A stretch of 64,000 bases of DNA. It comes from Pandoraea nosoerga. GTDB taxonomy: Bacteria > Pseudomonadota > Gammaproteobacteria > Burkholderiales > Burkholderiaceae. The notes under the pieces are model-generated. The model was not told where the DNA came from and made no database searches. It was given only the letters and a program-made list of their open reading frames with translations. This document shows positions 16,733 to 27,267 of the stretch, one piece after another (the first letter of the stretch is position 1; every line of letters begins with the position of its first letter). The stretch spans positions 147,461 through 211,460 of the forward strand of contig NZ_CABPSC010000011.1 in assembly GCF_902459585.1 (NCBI RefSeq), given 5' to 3'. The position numbers and the translations under genes were made by a program.

Positions 16733-17893
16733 TTACGGCTTGTCCTTGACGTCCTTGACCTGACCGATAGCGGTCAGGCTGGCGTCAAGTGTCGGCAGCT
16801 CGATGGTGCGCGAGCCGGCATCGACCTGGTCGAGCAAGGTCTTCACGGCGGCGATGCGTCGCGACTTGCCGTCGAAATACTTGTCGAGCGCCGCCTGGGC
16901 CACGAGCACGTCGCTGTGCACGGCCGGCGCGTTGCGGGCAAGCAGGGCCAGGCGCGCGTTGAGCAGACGCAGCTTGAGGTTCGCGCGCAGGAACGCGCCT
17001 TGTTCGGGCGCGACGAGCATCACGTCCGGATCGTCGAGACGGCGCACCTGCACCAGCTGCTTCAGGCTGCCGAGCATCTCTGAGGACAGGCGATGCCACG
17101 CGGCCGCCCAGCCCGTTTCGCCGGCGCCGCTCGGGCCGCTTGCGTCCGACCTGGGCGCGGCGCGCTGCTCTTCCGCCTGCAACGGCAGCGTATCGATCAT
17201 GGCGATGGCCTGGTCGAGCTTGCCGGTCAGTTGCGGCAAGTCCGCAGCCGGTACGGCCTTGAGGCGGTCGATGTCCTTTTTCAGCGCGTCGCGCACACCC
17301 GCCAGTTGCGGTGCCCCGGTGCGGGCCAGACGCGCGTCGGCCCCCTCCAGGGCGATGAGCGCGCCGCGCACGTTGCCGGTGAGCTGCAACTGCTGGTTCG
17401 CGCTCGTGACGATCTGTTCGGTTTCCGCGAGCACCCACTCGTCGCGGTTATGGGCGAGCTCCTGATAGAGCTGTTCGAGCGCGGCCTGCTGGCTGCGCGA
17501 ATCGGCCACCCGGCCTTCGAGCGCCGTGAGGCGATTCTGCAGATCGCGCTGATTGTCGAGCGCCTGCGCCGTGCGCACCTGTGCCTGCATGAGCTGTGTG
17601 TCGCCGGCCTGCTGACGGCGAGCCATCTCCTGCTGCACGCGATCGAGCTTCTGATTAAGCGACCAGCCGCCGATACCCGCCCCCGCGGCCACGAGTACGA
17701 AGAGCAGCCACGGCAGGGCGGCGCCCGAGCCGCGCCGCTTCTGCGGCGGCTCGGGCGGTTGCCAGGCTGGCGGCACCCCCGGGTTGCCGTAGGCCGTCGA
17801 CGAACTCGACGCGGCGGGTGAATTCGACGCCGCCGGACCGGCTGGCGCCGACGGGTTCTGGGAAGACTCTGGAACGCGATTATCTGTCGTCAT
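16733..17893 (-). CDS. hemX: HemX-like protein (uroporphyrinogen-III C-methyltransferase-like)
   Basis: A 386-residue protein with a Ser/Pro/Ala-rich cytoplasmic N-terminus (1-60), one membrane helix (about 64-83, LPWLLFVLVAAGAGIGGW), a coiled coil rich in Gln and Arg, and a periplasmic domain. This is the HemX architecture. The family is annotated as a putative uroporphyrinogen-III methyltransferase but lacks the catalytic SUMT fold, so an enzymatic role is doubtful. The ATG at 17893 overlaps the 3' end of hemD by 14 bp, which implies translational coupling. Confidence 0.87.
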   Translation of the reverse strand: MTTDNRVPESSQNPSAPAGPAASNSPAASSSSTAYGNPGVPPAWQPPEPPQKRRGSGAALPWLLFVLVAAGAGIGGWSLNQKLDRVQQEMARRQQAGDTQLMQAQVRTAQALDNQRDLQNRLTALEGRVADSRSQQAALEQLYQELAHNRDEWVLAETEQIVTSANQQLQLTGNVRGALIALEGADARLARTGAPQLAGVRDALKKDIDRLKAVPAADLPQLTGKLDQAIAMIDTLPLQAEEQRAAPRSDASGPSGAGETGWAAAWHRLSSEMLGSLKQLVQVRRLDDPDVMLVAPEQGAFLRANLKLRLLNARLALLARNAPAVHSDVLVAQAALDKYFDGKSRRIAAVKTLLDQVDAGSRTIELPTLDASLTAIGQVKDVKDKP

Positions 17894-18899
17894 GCTTGAC
17901 TTGAATGGGATCCGCCCATGTTTTGAGTGCCGCCAGCAGGTTCTCGTCCCCGGCCGCGCACTGCGTAATCCTATCAAACCCCGCCGCCCGCGCGGCATCG
18001 GCGATGCGCGCGTGCGACGTGAAGCACGGCGCAGCGAGGATCCGGGCCAGCACTTGCGGGGCTCCGGGCGTCTGCACGCCGTCGCGGGCGCCGTAGCGCG
18101 CGGCGAGCAACGTGGCCAGATGACGCACCGCTTCGGAGCTCGTGAGCACCCACGCGCAACGCCCCGGCGCGCACACCCGGGCTTCGAGCGCGGCCCACGC
18201 GGCGGCGTCCGGTGCGGGCGCGCGACGCGTATAGGCGCTCACGATGTCGACCTGCGCGCCATGCGCGCGCAACGTGTCGGCAAGCAACTCCCGGCCGCCA
18301 TCGCCGCGCACGAGCAATACACGGCGGCCGGCCAGCGCGGCGAGGTCCAGCTCCGCGAGCAACGCCTCCGAATCGAAGCGCGCGGCGGGCCCCCCGGGCG
18401 GCACGATCACGCGATGGCGGGGAGCGGCAATGCCGGCCTCGGCCAATGCCTGCGCGCTGCCCGGCCCCACCACGGCCGCCGGTAACGTTTCGGGCCAGAC
18501 GTCGCCGACCTGCGCGGCACCAGCCCGGCCGGCGCCCGGTTCGGAGGGCCTGCGCCGGCGGTGCGCCAGGCGCGCGAGCGCATGTGCGACGGCATTGGGC
18601 GACACGAACACCGCCAGCGCGTAGGACGACAGCCGACCCATCGCGCCGTCGAGCGCCGCCAGGGCACCGTCGTCGGCCTGTGCCGAGATGTGAAGCAGCG
18701 GGAATGCCAGCGTGTCGATGCCGTGCGCGTGGAGTGCGCTGGCGAGCGCGTCGGCTTGCCCGTCAGGGCGCGTCAGGATGGCGCAGGGCGCGGACGCGGC
18801 GCAAGCGGCGGGACCGGCGGGACCGGCGGAAGCGCCCGAAGTGCCCGAAGTACCCGAAGTGCCCGAAGCTGACGGCGCGCGCGGGGACAATCCGGTCAA
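17880..18899 (-). CDS. hemD: Uroporphyrinogen-III synthase
   Basis: A 339-residue enzyme that closes hydroxymethylbilane into uroporphyrinogen III. Family traits are [40 protein letters not shown] and VLTSSEAV. The first 40 residues are an unusual Ser-Gly-Thr/Pro-Ala low-complexity extension encoded by 9-bp tandem repeats. The family normally starts near AILTRP. The TTG start at 18899 overlaps the hemC stop (TTGA), so translation is probably coupled to hemC. Without an internal ATG the extension is probably translated. Confidence 0.87.
   Translation of the reverse strand: MTGLSPRAPSASGTSGTSGTSGASAGPAGPAACAASAPCAILTRPDGQADALASALHAHGIDTLAFPLLHISAQADDGALAALDGAMGRLSSYALAVFVSPNAVAHALARLAHRRRRPSEPGAGRAGAAQVGDVWPETLPAAVVGPGSAQALAEAGIAAPRHRVIVPPGGPAARFDSEALLAELDLAALAGRRVLLVRGDGGRELLADTLRAHGAQVDIVSAYTRRAPAPDAAAWAALEARVCAPGRCAWVLTSSEAVRHLATLLAARYGARDGVQTPGAPQVLARILAAPCFTSHARIADAARAAGFDRITQCAAGDENLLAALKTWADPIQVKHDDR
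18834..18869. repeat. 9-bp tandem repeat inside hemD
   Basis: Four units of GCCCGAAGT (third unit ACCCGAAGT, fourth ending GC) in the 5' coding end of hemD give a repeated Thr-Ser-Gly tripeptide. Just beside it (about 18806-18830) GGACCGGCG is also doubled. The unit is a multiple of three, so copy-number change keeps the frame. Confidence 0.8.
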
Positions 18900-19855
18900 T
18901 CCTTGGCGTCGGGCGGCGGCACCAGCGCCAGTCCCCCCGCATCGATGAGTTCCTGCGCGACGCGCTGTCCCAGCGCCTCGGCTCCGGCCACGTCGCCATC
19001 GGCTACCTTGGCGGCGCCTTGCGAGCGCAGCACCGTGGCGCCGTCCGTCGACGCGATGAACGCCCGCAGCGAGAGCTCGCCTTGCGGCGTGAACTGCGCG
19101 AAGGCGGCCAGCGGCACCTGGCAGGAGCCGCCCAGGGCACGCGAGACCGCGCGCTCGGCGCTCACCGCGAGCGTGGTGCGGGCGTCATGGAGCGGTGCGA
19201 GCCATTGCAGGATTTCGGGACGGCCCGCGCGCACCTCGATGCCGAGCGCGCCCTGACCGGCGGCGGGCAGGCTCGCCTCGGGCGCGAGCGTGGCGCGAAT
19301 GCGCGAGGCCAACCCCAGGCGCTTGAGCCCGGCCGCGGCCAGAATGATCGCGGCGTAGTCGCCGCGGTCCAGCTTGCCCAGGCGCGTATCGAGATTGCCG
19401 CGCAGCGGCATGACCTTCAGATGCGGGTACGTCGTGCGCAGCGAGACCTCGCGGCGCAGGCTCGAGGTGCCGACCACCGCGCCGGCGGGCAAGGCCTCGA
19501 GGCTGTCGTAGTCGTTGCTCACGAATGCGTCGCGCGGATCCTCGCGCTCGAGCACGGCAGCGAGCGTGAAGCCGTCGGGCAACTGCATCGGCACGTCCTT
19601 GAGCGAGTGCACGGCCAGATCGGCCCGGCCATCGGCCAGCGCGAGCTCCAGCTCCTTGACGAACAACCCCTTGCCGCCGACCTTCGCGAGCGAGCGATCG
19701 AGAATCTGATCGCCGCGCGTGGTCATGCCGAGAATACTCACGCGGCACTGCGGATATAATTTGTGCAGCGCGTCACGCACGTGTTCGGCCTGCCACATGG
19801 CGAGGCGGCTCTCGCGCGACGCGATCACCAGGGTTTCAGGAGCAGCGAAGTTCAT
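18896..19855 (-). CDS. hemC: Hydroxymethylbilane synthase (porphobilinogen deaminase)
   Basis: A 319-residue cytosolic enzyme that condenses four porphobilinogens into hydroxymethylbilane. N-terminal [13 protein letters not shown], the [10 protein letters not shown] and VHSLKDVP blocks and the cofactor-binding Cys245 in LGGSCQVP are all present. It is the first gene of the hemC-D-X-Y operon and divergent from ppc, with 79 bp between the starts. That gap includes an A-rich run and a GGCCG-centred inverted repeat. Confidence 0.95.
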   Translation of the reverse strand: MNFAAPETLVIASRESRLAMWQAEHVRDALHKLYPQCRVSILGMTTRGDQILDRSLAKVGGKGLFVKELELALADGRADLAVHSLKDVPMQLPDGFTLAAVLEREDPRDAFVSNDYDSLEALPAGAVVGTSSLRREVSLRTTYPHLKVMPLRGNLDTRLGKLDRGDYAAIILAAAGLKRLGLASRIRATLAPEASLPAAGQGALGIEVRAGRPEILQWLAPLHDARTTLAVSAERAVSRALGGSCQVPLAAFAQFTPQGELSLRAFIASTDGATVLRSQGAAKVADGDVAGAEALGQRVAQELIDAGGLALVPPPDAKD

Positions 19856-19934
19856 TCAGCAACCGCGTGAAGACCAAAAGAAAAAATGGTAACACGCCTG
19901 ACGGGCCGTAACGGCCGGTCTCGAGAGGAGCGTC

Positions 19935-22900
19935 ATGAAGAGCAGCGCAAAGGCAAAAGCCCCGCAAGAGGGCCTGGCCACGTCGGTCGGCAACACTCCC
20001 CCCGCGAAGGCAGCAGCCGCGGCCCCCTCCACTTCCGGTGCGGCCTCGCCAGCATCGCCGAGCCCGCGCACTTCACGCGCATCCCGCACGGCGGGGCTGT
20101 CCGGCACGCCCGCCGCCTCCGCCGCCACGCCTGCGCAGATCCCTTCAAAATCGCGCCGCTCGCGCGAAGACAAGGACGCCCCGCTGCGTGAGGACATCCG
20201 CTTCCTCGGCCGCCTGCTCGGCGACGTGCTGCGCGAGCAGCAGGGCAGCGACGCGTTCGACCTCGTCGAGACCATCCGCCAGAACGCCGTGCGCTTTCAC
20301 CGCGAGGGCGACCGCAGCGCGGCAAAGGCGCTCGACACGCTCCTCAACGGCCTCACCAACGAGCAGGCCATTCAGGTGGTGCGCGCGTTCAGCTACTTCT
20401 CGCATCTGGCCAACATCGCCGAGGACCGCCATCACAATCGCCGCCGCCGCGTGCATGCGCTCGCCGGCAGCCGTGCGCAGCCGGGCAGTCTGAGCGCCGC
20501 GCTGCAAAGCCTCAAGGACGCCGGTCGCGCCGATCCCGCCACGCTGCAGGCCTTCTTCGCCAGCGCGCTCATCGTGCCGGTGCTCACCGCGCACCCGACC
20601 GAAGTGCAGCGCAAGAGCATTCTCGACGCCGAGCGCGAAATCGCCCGCTTGCTCGCGCATCGCGACGATGCGCTCACCGAGCGCGAGCGCGAGCGCAATA
20701 CCGAGTCGATCCTCGCGTGCGTGACCACGCTGTGGCAGACGCGCATGCTGCGCAGCTCGCGTCTGACCGTCGCCGACGAAATCGAGAACGCGCTGTCGTA
20801 CTACCGCAGCACGTTCCTGTCCGAAATTCCCGCGCTCTATGCGGACGTCAGTGCCGAGCTGCACGACGCCGTGCCAGACGTGCGCGCCGAAGGGCTCGGC
20901 CGCTTCCTGCAGATGGGCAGCTGGATCGGCGGCGATCGCGACGGCAATCCGAACGTCACCGCGCAGACGCTGCAACTGGCGATCACCCGCCAGGCCACGG
21001 AAATCTTCGCGCATTACCTGGAGCAGGTGCACCTGCTCGGCGCGGAACTTTCCGTCTCGCAGTTGCTGGCCGGCGCGAGCGATGCGCTGCTCACGCTCGC
21101 GCGCCGCTCGCCCGACGATTCGCCGCACCGCACCGACGAGCCGTATCGACGTGCGCTCATCGGCGTGTACGCCCGCCTGGCGGCCACCGCGCGCGAATGG
21201 GTCGGCCACGTGCCGCACCGCGGCGCCGTCGGTCAGGCGCGACCCTATCTCGACGCCAGCGAATTCATCTCCGATCTGAACACCATCGTCGCGTCGCTCG
21301 TGGCGCATCACGGCGGCGCGCTCATCACGCAACGGCTCGGCCCGCTCGTTCGCGCCGCCGAAGTCTTCGGCTTCCATCTGGCGAGCATCGACCTGCGTCA
21401 GAGCTCGGACGTTCACGAGGCAGTGATCGCCGAGCTGCTCGCCAAGGCTGGCGTCGAAGCGAACTACGCGAAGCTCGACGAGCAGGAAAAGCTCGCGTTG
21501 TTGCTGCGCGAGCTGCGCGACCCGCGCCCGCTCTTCTCGCCGTATCTCGAGTACTCGCAGCGCACGCGCGACGAGCTCGCCGTGTTCGCCGCCGCCCGCG
21601 ACATCCGCGCCCGGTTCGGCGCGCGCGCGGTGCGCAACTACATCATTTCGCACACGGAGACGGTGAGCGATCTGGTGGAAGTGATGCTGCTGCAAAAGGA
21701 GACGGGCCTGTTCCAGGGCGCGCTCGGCGGCACGGGTGCCCCGGCCGCGGAGCCGAAGGTCGGCGCCATGGTCATTCCCCTGTTCGAGACGATCGCCGAC
21801 TTGCGCCACGCGCCGGTCATCATGCGCGAGTTCTTCGACATCCCGGGCATGTCGGAGGTCGTGGTGCAGCAAGGCGGCGAGCAGGAAGTCATGCTCGGCT
21901 ACTCCGACAGCAACAAGGACGGCGGCTTCCTCACGTCGAACTGGGAACTGTACAAGGCCGAGCTGGCGCTGGTGCGCCTGTTCGAGGAGAAAGGCATCCG
22001 TCTGCGTCTGTTCCACGGCCGCGGCGGCACCGTCGGTCGAGGCGGCGGCCCGACCTATCAGGCCATCCTGTCGCAGCCGCCGGGCACGGTCAACGGGCAG
22101 ATCCGCCTTACCGAACAGGGCGAGATCATCGCCAGCAAGTTCGCCAATCCGGAGATCGGGCGGCGCAATCTGGAGACGATCGTCGCGGCCACGCTCGAGG
22201 CCACGCTGCTGCCGAGCCGCAACCAGCCGGCGCGCCTGGCCGCGTTCGAGGCCGTCATGCAGACGCTCTCCGACACGGCCTTCGCGGCCTATCGCGACCT
22301 GGTCTACGAGACGCCGGGGTTCACCGACTACTTCTTCTCGGCCACGCCGATTGCGGAGATCGCCGAGCTCAACATCGGCTCACGCCCCGCGTCGCGCAAG
22401 TTCTCCGATCCGAAGAACCGCCGCATCGAAGACCTGCGTGCGATTCCGTGGGGTTTCTCCTGGGGCCAGTGCCGCCTGCTGCTCACGGGCTGGTACGGCT
22501 TCGGCAGCGCCGTACACGCGTATCTGGATGGCGGCGGCGAGGCCGGGCGCGACAAGCGTCTCGACACGCTGCGCCAGATGGTCAAGCGCTGGCCGTTCTT
22601 CGCGAATCTGCTCTCGAACATGGACATGGTGCTCGCCAAGACCGATCTGGCCGTGGCCTCGCGCTACGCAGAGCTCGTGCCCGACGAGAAACTGCGCAAG
22701 CGCGTGTTCGATCGCATCGTCGCCGAATGGCAAAGCACCTCGCGGGCGCTCGCGCTGATCACCGGACACGAGGAGCGGCTGGCCGACAACCCGCTGCTCG
22801 CGCGCTCGATCAAGAACCGCTTCCCGTACCTCGATCCGCTCAACCACTTGCAGGTCGAGCTGCTGCGCCGTCACCGGGCGGGCGAGTCGGACGAACGCGC

Positions 22901-22961
22901 ACGGCGCGGCATCCATCTGTCCATCAACGGCATTGCCGCCGGCCTGCGCAATACCGGCTGA
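19935..22961 (+). CDS. ppc: Phosphoenolpyruvate carboxylase
   Basis: A 1008-residue enzyme that carboxylates PEP to oxaloacetate, refilling the TCA cycle. The catalytic His220 lies in [10 protein letters not shown], and the second catalytic block [14 protein letters not shown] starts at 693. YSDSNKDGG and the C-terminal ending AAGLRNTG are typical. The first 78 residues are an Ala/Ser/Pro/Thr low-complexity extension not found in most PEP carboxylases, which usually have about 880-930 residues. The ATG follows GAGAGGAG closely, so the extension is probably real. It is divergent from hemC. Confidence 0.95.
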   Translation: MKSSAKAKAPQEGLATSVGNTPPAKAAAAAPSTSGAASPASPSPRTSRASRTAGLSGTPAASAATPAQIPSKSRRSREDKDAPLREDIRFLGRLLGDVLREQQGSDAFDLVETIRQNAVRFHREGDRSAAKALDTLLNGLTNEQAIQVVRAFSYFSHLANIAEDRHHNRRRRVHALAGSRAQPGSLSAALQSLKDAGRADPATLQAFFASALIVPVLTAHPTEVQRKSILDAEREIARLLAHRDDALTERERERNTESILACVTTLWQTRMLRSSRLTVADEIENALSYYRSTFLSEIPALYADVSAELHDAVPDVRAEGLGRFLQMGSWIGGDRDGNPNVTAQTLQLAITRQATEIFAHYLEQVHLLGAELSVSQLLAGASDALLTLARRSPDDSPHRTDEPYRRALIGVYARLAATAREWVGHVPHRGAVGQARPYLDASEFISDLNTIVASLVAHHGGALITQRLGPLVRAAEVFGFHLASIDLRQSSDVHEAVIAELLAKAGVEANYAKLDEQEKLALLLRELRDPRPLFSPYLEYSQRTRDELAVFAAARDIRARFGARAVRNYIISHTETVSDLVEVMLLQKETGLFQGALGGTGAPAAEPKVGAMVIPLFETIADLRHAPVIMREFFDIPGMSEVVVQQGGEQEVMLGYSDSNKDGGFLTSNWELYKAELALVRLFEEKGIRLRLFHGRGGTVGRGGGPTYQAILSQPPGTVNGQIRLTEQGEIIASKFANPEIGRRNLETIVAATLEATLLPSRNQPARLAAFEAVMQTLSDTAFAAYRDLVYETPGFTDYFFSATPIAEIAELNIGSRPASRKFSDPKNRRIEDLRAIPWGFSWGQCRLLLTGWYGFGSAVHAYLDGGGEAGRDKRLDTLRQMVKRWPFFANLLSNMDMVLAKTDLAVASRYAELVPDEKLRKRVFDRIVAEWQSTSRALALITGHEERLADNPLLARSIKNRFPYLDPLNHLQVELLRRHRAGESDERARRGIHLSINGIAAGLRNTG

Positions 22962-23186
22962 CCGCCCGCGGGCCCCGGCGGGCGTGCGGCCCGTCGGGAA
23001 CCCGGCGCTTCGGTGCAGTGCCGGCGCGCCGGGCGCCCTGTCGGCGTCATGCCAAAGTCATGTCGCGGTCGTGCCGGCTTCGTTCGCGACGTCCGGCCTC
23101 TTGGGAATCTCCCCAACGACAGTCGACCGATAGGGCGGTATATTTCGTCGAATTCGACACGATGGCTGCCGGGGGGCCCATCCATC

Positions 23187-23984
23187 ATGCATTCCGATTC
23201 CAACTCTCGTTCACACGTCCGGCCGGGCCGGACGGCGCGGCGCATTGCCGCGCTCGCGGCGGCAGCGGTGTTCGTCTCGGTCAGCGCGGGGGCGCGGGCC
23301 GACGCTTCGGACGTCCACGAACCGGGGGTGAGCCTCGCCCACGCACCGGTGGGCACTGCGCCGATGGGCGCGGCCCCGCATGGCGTGCGCGGTCTGGCCG
23401 CGCAGCTCGTGTCGCAGACGCTCGCCACGGCGCCGGGCGCCGCGGCCAAGCCGCCCCGGATCATCGATCCCGTGCTCGATCCGCTCATGCACGGCATTCT
23501 GGAGCGGCTCGCGATCAGCGAAGCCGTGGCGCGCAACAAGTTCTCGTCGGGCAAACCGGTGCAGGACACGCCGCGTGAGCAGGCGCTGCTCGACAGCGCG
23601 GCCGAGCGCGCCGCGCAGTTCGGCCTGACGCCGGCGCAGGCGCGCACCTTCTTCCGCATGCAGATCGAAGCCGGCAAGCTCGTGCAGACGGCGCTGCTGG
23701 CCCGCTGGGCGCGCGAGGGCCGGGCGCCGGGAGAGCCGGTCGATCTGTCCACGCGTCTGCGCCCGGCGCTCGACCGCCTGAGCACGTCGCTCATGCGCGA
23801 TCTGGGCCGCCTGTGCGCGCTGCCCGACGATCCGTCGCGCATGGCGCGCATCCATCAGGCGCGCGAGCGCATCGCGAAGGCCGCGAAGCTCGAGGCGCTG
23901 CAACGCGCCGCGTTCGACGAAGCCACCTCGGGCCTCTGCCTGTCGGCGCCGCCGCGCATCTGGACGCTCTCGCTGGCACGCTGA
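23187..23984 (+). CDS. Secreted (gamma-class, *AroQ) chorismate mutase
   Basis: A 265-residue protein with an N-terminal signal peptide (Arg-rich n-region, hydrophobic Ala/Val core, cleavage near AGARA at about 37). The AroQ helical fold follows: [15 protein letters not shown], then [14 protein letters not shown] and [20 protein letters not shown]. AroQ enzymes convert chorismate to prephenate. The exported gamma class is extended at the C-terminus, as here. The ATG at 23187 places the signal correctly, and the longer frame from 23013 has no support. It stands alone between ppc and argH. Its role outside the cytoplasm is unresolved in the family. Confidence 0.82.
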   Translation: MHSDSNSRSHVRPGRTARRIAALAAAAVFVSVSAGARADASDVHEPGVSLAHAPVGTAPMGAAPHGVRGLAAQLVSQTLATAPGAAAKPPRIIDPVLDPLMHGILERLAISEAVARNKFSSGKPVQDTPREQALLDSAAERAAQFGLTPAQARTFFRMQIEAGKLVQTALLARWAREGRAPGEPVDLSTRLRPALDRLSTSLMRDLGRLCALPDDPSRMARIHQARERIAKAAKLEALQRAAFDEATSGLCLSAPPRIWTLSLAR

Positions 23985-24036
23985 ACGGCGTGCCTCCCGG
24001 GCGCCGCGCGCCGCCGGGCAAAGCCCCCGGGGGCTG

Positions 24037-24042
24037 TATAAT
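24037..24042 (+). promoter_or_regulatory. -10 element for argH
   Basis: A perfect TATAAT lies 73 bp upstream of the argH ATG in GC-rich DNA. The -35 position has no good match, so activation or a weak promoter is possible. Confidence 0.45.
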
Positions 24043-24114
24043 CGCGGTTTGCCGTGCTTCGCCACGGTCCGCTTCATTCAGCCTCGATGGGCCTCGATTA
24101 GCCACGCTACGACA

Positions 24115-25512
24115 ATGACCTCCCAACTCCACAAGAAAGGCGAAGCCTGGTCGGCCCGCTTTTCCGAACCCGTTTCCGAACTCGTCAAGCGCTACACCGC
24201 GTCGGTGTTCTTCGACAAGCGACTTGCGCTGTTCGACATCGAGGGCTCGCTCGCCCATGCCGACATGCTGGCCGCGCAAGGCATCATCAGCGCCCAGGAC
24301 CTGGCCGACATCCAGCGCGGCATGGCGCAGATCCGCGGCGAGATCGAGCGCGGCGAGTTCGAGTGGCAACTCGATCTCGAGGACGTTCACCTGAACATCG
24401 AGGCGCGCCTGACGGCGCTCATCGGCGACGCCGGCAAGCGCCTGCACACGGGCCGCTCGCGCAACGACCAGGTGGCGACCGACATCCGCCTGTGGCTGCG
24501 CAGCGAAATCGATCGCATCGGCGCGCATCTCGGCGATCTGCGCCGCGCGCTGCTGGATCTGGCCGAGCAGCACAGCGCCACGATCCTGCCGGGTTTCACC
24601 CACCTGCAAGTCGCGCAGCCGGTAACGTTCGGCCACCACCTCATGGCTTACTTCGAGATGTTCAGCCGCGACGCCGAGCGCATGCTCGACGTGCGCCGCC
24701 GCGTGAACCGCCTGCCGCTGGGCGCCGCCGCACTCGCCGGCACGAGCTACCCGATCGACCGGGAGCGCGTGGCCGCCACGCTCGGCTTCGAAGAGGTCTG
24801 CACGAACTCGCTCGACGCGGTCTCGGATCGTGACTTCGCCATCGAATTCACCGCTGCCGCCGCGCTCGTGATGACGCACGTCTCGCGCTTCTCGGAAGAG
24901 CTGGTGCTGTGGATGAGCCCGCGCGTGGGCTTCATCGATCTGGCCGACCGTTTCTGCACGGGCAGCTCGATCATGCCGCAGAAGAAGAACCCGGACGTGC
25001 CCGAGCTGGCGCGCGGCAAGACCGGCCGGGTCAACGGTCACCTGATCGCCCTGCTCACGCTGATGAAGGGCCAGCCGCTCGCATACAACAAGGACAACCA
25101 GGAAGACAAGGAACCGCTGTTCGACACGGTCGACACCGTGATCGACACGCTGCGCATCTTCGCGGACATGGTGCCGGGCATCAAGGTGCGCGAGGGCAAC
25201 ATGCGCAATGCGGCGCTGCAAGGCTTCTCGACCGCGACCGACCTGGCCGACTATCTGGTGAAGAAGGGTCTGCCGTTCCGCGACGCGCACGAAATCGTGG
25301 CCCACGCCGTGAAGATCTGTTCGGATCGCGAGATCGATCTGGCCGATCTGTCGCTCGCCGAATTGCAGAAGTTCTCGCCGCTCGTGGGCGAAGACGTCTT
25401 CGACTACCTCACGCTCGAAGGCTCGGTGGCCAGTCGCAACCACATCGGCGGCACGGCGCCCGCACAGGTGCAACGCGCCATCGCCGCCGCCCGCGCCAAG
25501 CTCGCCAAGTAA
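24115..25512 (+). CDS. argH: Argininosuccinate lyase
   Basis: A 465-residue cytosolic enzyme that splits argininosuccinate into arginine and fumarate, the last step of arginine synthesis. It shows the fumarase/aspartase signature [12 protein letters not shown], the [10 protein letters not shown] and [11 protein letters not shown] blocks, and the usual length. The ATG at 24115 gives the normal N-terminus (the frame is open from 24049). It is monocistronic and ends at a strong terminator. Confidence 0.96.
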   Translation: MTSQLHKKGEAWSARFSEPVSELVKRYTASVFFDKRLALFDIEGSLAHADMLAAQGIISAQDLADIQRGMAQIRGEIERGEFEWQLDLEDVHLNIEARLTALIGDAGKRLHTGRSRNDQVATDIRLWLRSEIDRIGAHLGDLRRALLDLAEQHSATILPGFTHLQVAQPVTFGHHLMAYFEMFSRDAERMLDVRRRVNRLPLGAAALAGTSYPIDRERVAATLGFEEVCTNSLDAVSDRDFAIEFTAAAALVMTHVSRFSEELVLWMSPRVGFIDLADRFCTGSSIMPQKKNPDVPELARGKTGRVNGHLIALLTLMKGQPLAYNKDNQEDKEPLFDTVDTVIDTLRIFADMVPGIKVREGNMRNAALQGFSTATDLADYLVKKGLPFRDAHEIVAHAVKICSDREIDLADLSLAELQKFSPLVGEDVFDYLTLEGSVASRNHIGGTAPAQVQRAIAAARAKLAK

Positions 25513-25560
25513 GCCGCCACCGCTTCCGGCGTCAGCAACGAGTCGCCCTGTCGCGAATTG

Positions 25561-25603
25561 CACCCCGAAAGTTGGACGTGAATCCAACCTTCGGGGTGTT
25601 TTT
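25561..25603 (+). terminator. Strong intrinsic terminator after argH
   Basis: Sixteen-position stem with one mismatch (arms 25561-25576 and 25583-25598, loop CGTGAA), followed by TTTTTC. Confidence 0.9.
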
Positions 25604-25646
25604 CATGACGAAGCGCCCTGCGCGACCATGCACGCCGGAACACGCG

Positions 25647-26864
25647 TCAGAAGATTGGCAACCACAGGAAACCCTTGATGATCAGCGCGTTGAGGATGTC
25701 GATGAAGAACGCGCCCACCATCGGCACGATGAGAAACGCCAGATGCGATGGCCCGAAGCGCTCGGTCACGGCCTGCATGTTCGCGATGGCAGTCGGCGTC
25801 GCGCCAAGGCCGAAGCCGCAATGGCCGGCCGCGAGCACCGCGGCATCGTAATTGCGGCCCATGAGCCGGAACGTGACGAAGATGGCATACGCGGCCATGG
25901 TTGCGGCCTGCACCACGAGGATCACGACCATCGGCACGGCCAGCGTCGACAGATCCCACAGCCGCAGCGCCATGAGCGCCATTGCGAGGAACAGCGACAG
26001 ACTCACGTTGCCGAGCACCGACAGCGAACGCTCGAACACCTCGTAGCCGACGAGCGCCAGCAGGTTGCGCACCATCACGCCCACGAACAGCACACACACG
26101 AAGGTGGGGAGTTCGAACGCCGTCCCCGAGAGCCGCTGCGCGATCCATTCGCCGCCGAGCAGACAGATCGCGATCATGGCGACCGTCTCGATGAGCGCCT
26201 GCGCCGTGATCAGGCGCACCGTATGCGGCTGCTCGAACCCTTCCGGCGCGGCGTCCCTCGCAGCGTCCACGCCCGGCACCTTGCCGCCCAGACGCCCGAC
26301 CAGGTAACGCGCCACCGGCCCGCCCAGCAGACCGCCGAACACCAGGCCGAACGTGGCGCAGGCCATGGCGATCTCGAGCGCCGATTGCACGCCGTAGCGC
26401 GTGGTGAGCGTCTCGCCCCACGCAGCGCCCGTACCGTGGCCGCCCGCCAGCGTGATCGAGCCGCCCAGCAGGCCGACGCCCGGCGCCAGCCCCATGGCCA
26501 TCGCCAGTCCCACGCCGATGGCGTTCTGCGTGACGAGCATGCCCGCCACGATCGCGAGAAACAGCGCCAGCCGCTTGCCGCCGGCGCGCAGGCTGGCGAG
26601 ATTGGCCGACAGGCCGATGGTCGCGAAGAACGCCAGCATGAGCGGCGCTTGCAACGAGGTGTCGAAACGCAGTTCGACCTGCCCGAACTGGCGAAGCGCG
26701 AGCGTGCCGAGCGCCACGAGCAGGCCGGCGGCCACCGGCTCCGGAATGCTGTACGTGCGCAGCGGCCTGATCCACTCGACCAGCTTGCGCCCGAGCAACA
26801 ACACCAAAGTCGCGCACACCAGCGTGCCGTAGGTGGTGAAGACCAGTTCCCGGGTGACGTTCAT
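25647..26864 (-). CDS. gltS: Sodium/glutamate symporter
   Basis: A 405-residue inner-membrane carrier with about ten hydrophobic segments. The family re-entrant-loop motifs are visible in both halves (GGSITLAGGHGTGAAW and GHCGFGLGATPTAIAN). It imports glutamate with sodium ions. The ATG at 26864 follows AGGAGG. It is divergent from nothing close and convergent with argH. Confidence 0.93.
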   Translation of the reverse strand: MNVTRELVFTTYGTLVCATLVLLLGRKLVEWIRPLRTYSIPEPVAAGLLVALGTLALRQFGQVELRFDTSLQAPLMLAFFATIGLSANLASLRAGGKRLALFLAIVAGMLVTQNAIGVGLAMAMGLAPGVGLLGGSITLAGGHGTGAAWGETLTTRYGVQSALEIAMACATFGLVFGGLLGGPVARYLVGRLGGKVPGVDAARDAAPEGFEQPHTVRLITAQALIETVAMIAICLLGGEWIAQRLSGTAFELPTFVCVLFVGVMVRNLLALVGYEVFERSLSVLGNVSLSLFLAMALMALRLWDLSTLAVPMVVILVVQAATMAAYAIFVTFRLMGRNYDAAVLAAGHCGFGLGATPTAIANMQAVTERFGPSHLAFLIVPMVGAFFIDILNALIIKGFLWLPIF

Positions 26865-26917
26865 GACCCCTCCTGCGCGAAAAAATGCGTCGAGTGTAGC
26901 AACGCGATCCGCTCAAT

Positions 26918-26945
26918 CTTTTAGGAAAACGCCCAAAACCGTCAA
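26918..26945 (-). promoter_or_regulatory. Candidate gltS promoter
   Basis: On the minus strand TTGACG (26945-26940) and TAAAAG (26923-26918) are spaced 16 bp, about 55 bp upstream of the gltS start. From here to 27130 I see no gene. Confidence 0.35.
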
Positions 26946-27130
26946 ACTGGAGTCAAACCACAAACGCGACACTCGCGGAATGTCCGGCCGACGCTTGCAC
27001 GCGATTGTCATGAATTTCGCGACATTTCACAGCCAATTCGCGTTTTTGCCGATTTCCCCCCGAGACGCCGCCTTCGAGCGCCGCCGGATTGAGAAAGCAG
27101 CATCGCGGGAAACGGCGTATGGCGCCAGCG

Positions 27131-27167
27131 CAAAGCAAAACGGCCCCGTGCTTTCACACGGGGCCGT
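27131..27167 (-). terminator. Intrinsic terminator of the decarboxylase gene
   Basis: Perfect 11-bp stem ACGGCCCCGTG / CACGGGGCCGT (27140-27150 and 27157-27167) with a six-base loop. On the minus strand it is followed by TTTGCTTTG. It lies about 100 bp past the decarboxylase stop codon. Confidence 0.85.
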
Positions 27168-27199
27168 GGGGTGTCACGGGCCGGGGCGGCAACACACCG

Positions 27200-27239
27200 T
27201 CCTGCGCCCTCCTGCGCTCTCCTGCGCTCTCCTGCGCTC
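27200..27239. repeat. 10-bp tandem repeat, four units
   Basis: Four units of TCCTGCGCTC (the first ends CC) lie between the decarboxylase stop codon and its terminator, so they form part of the mRNA 3' end. Confidence 0.8.
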
Positions 27240-27267
27240 TCCCACGCCGGCGCACCGGCGCCGGGCG

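Noticed and set aside
20717-23578. 953-codon frame overlapping ppc in another phase
   Set aside because: The ppc frame contains all catalytic motifs. This is a phase shadow.
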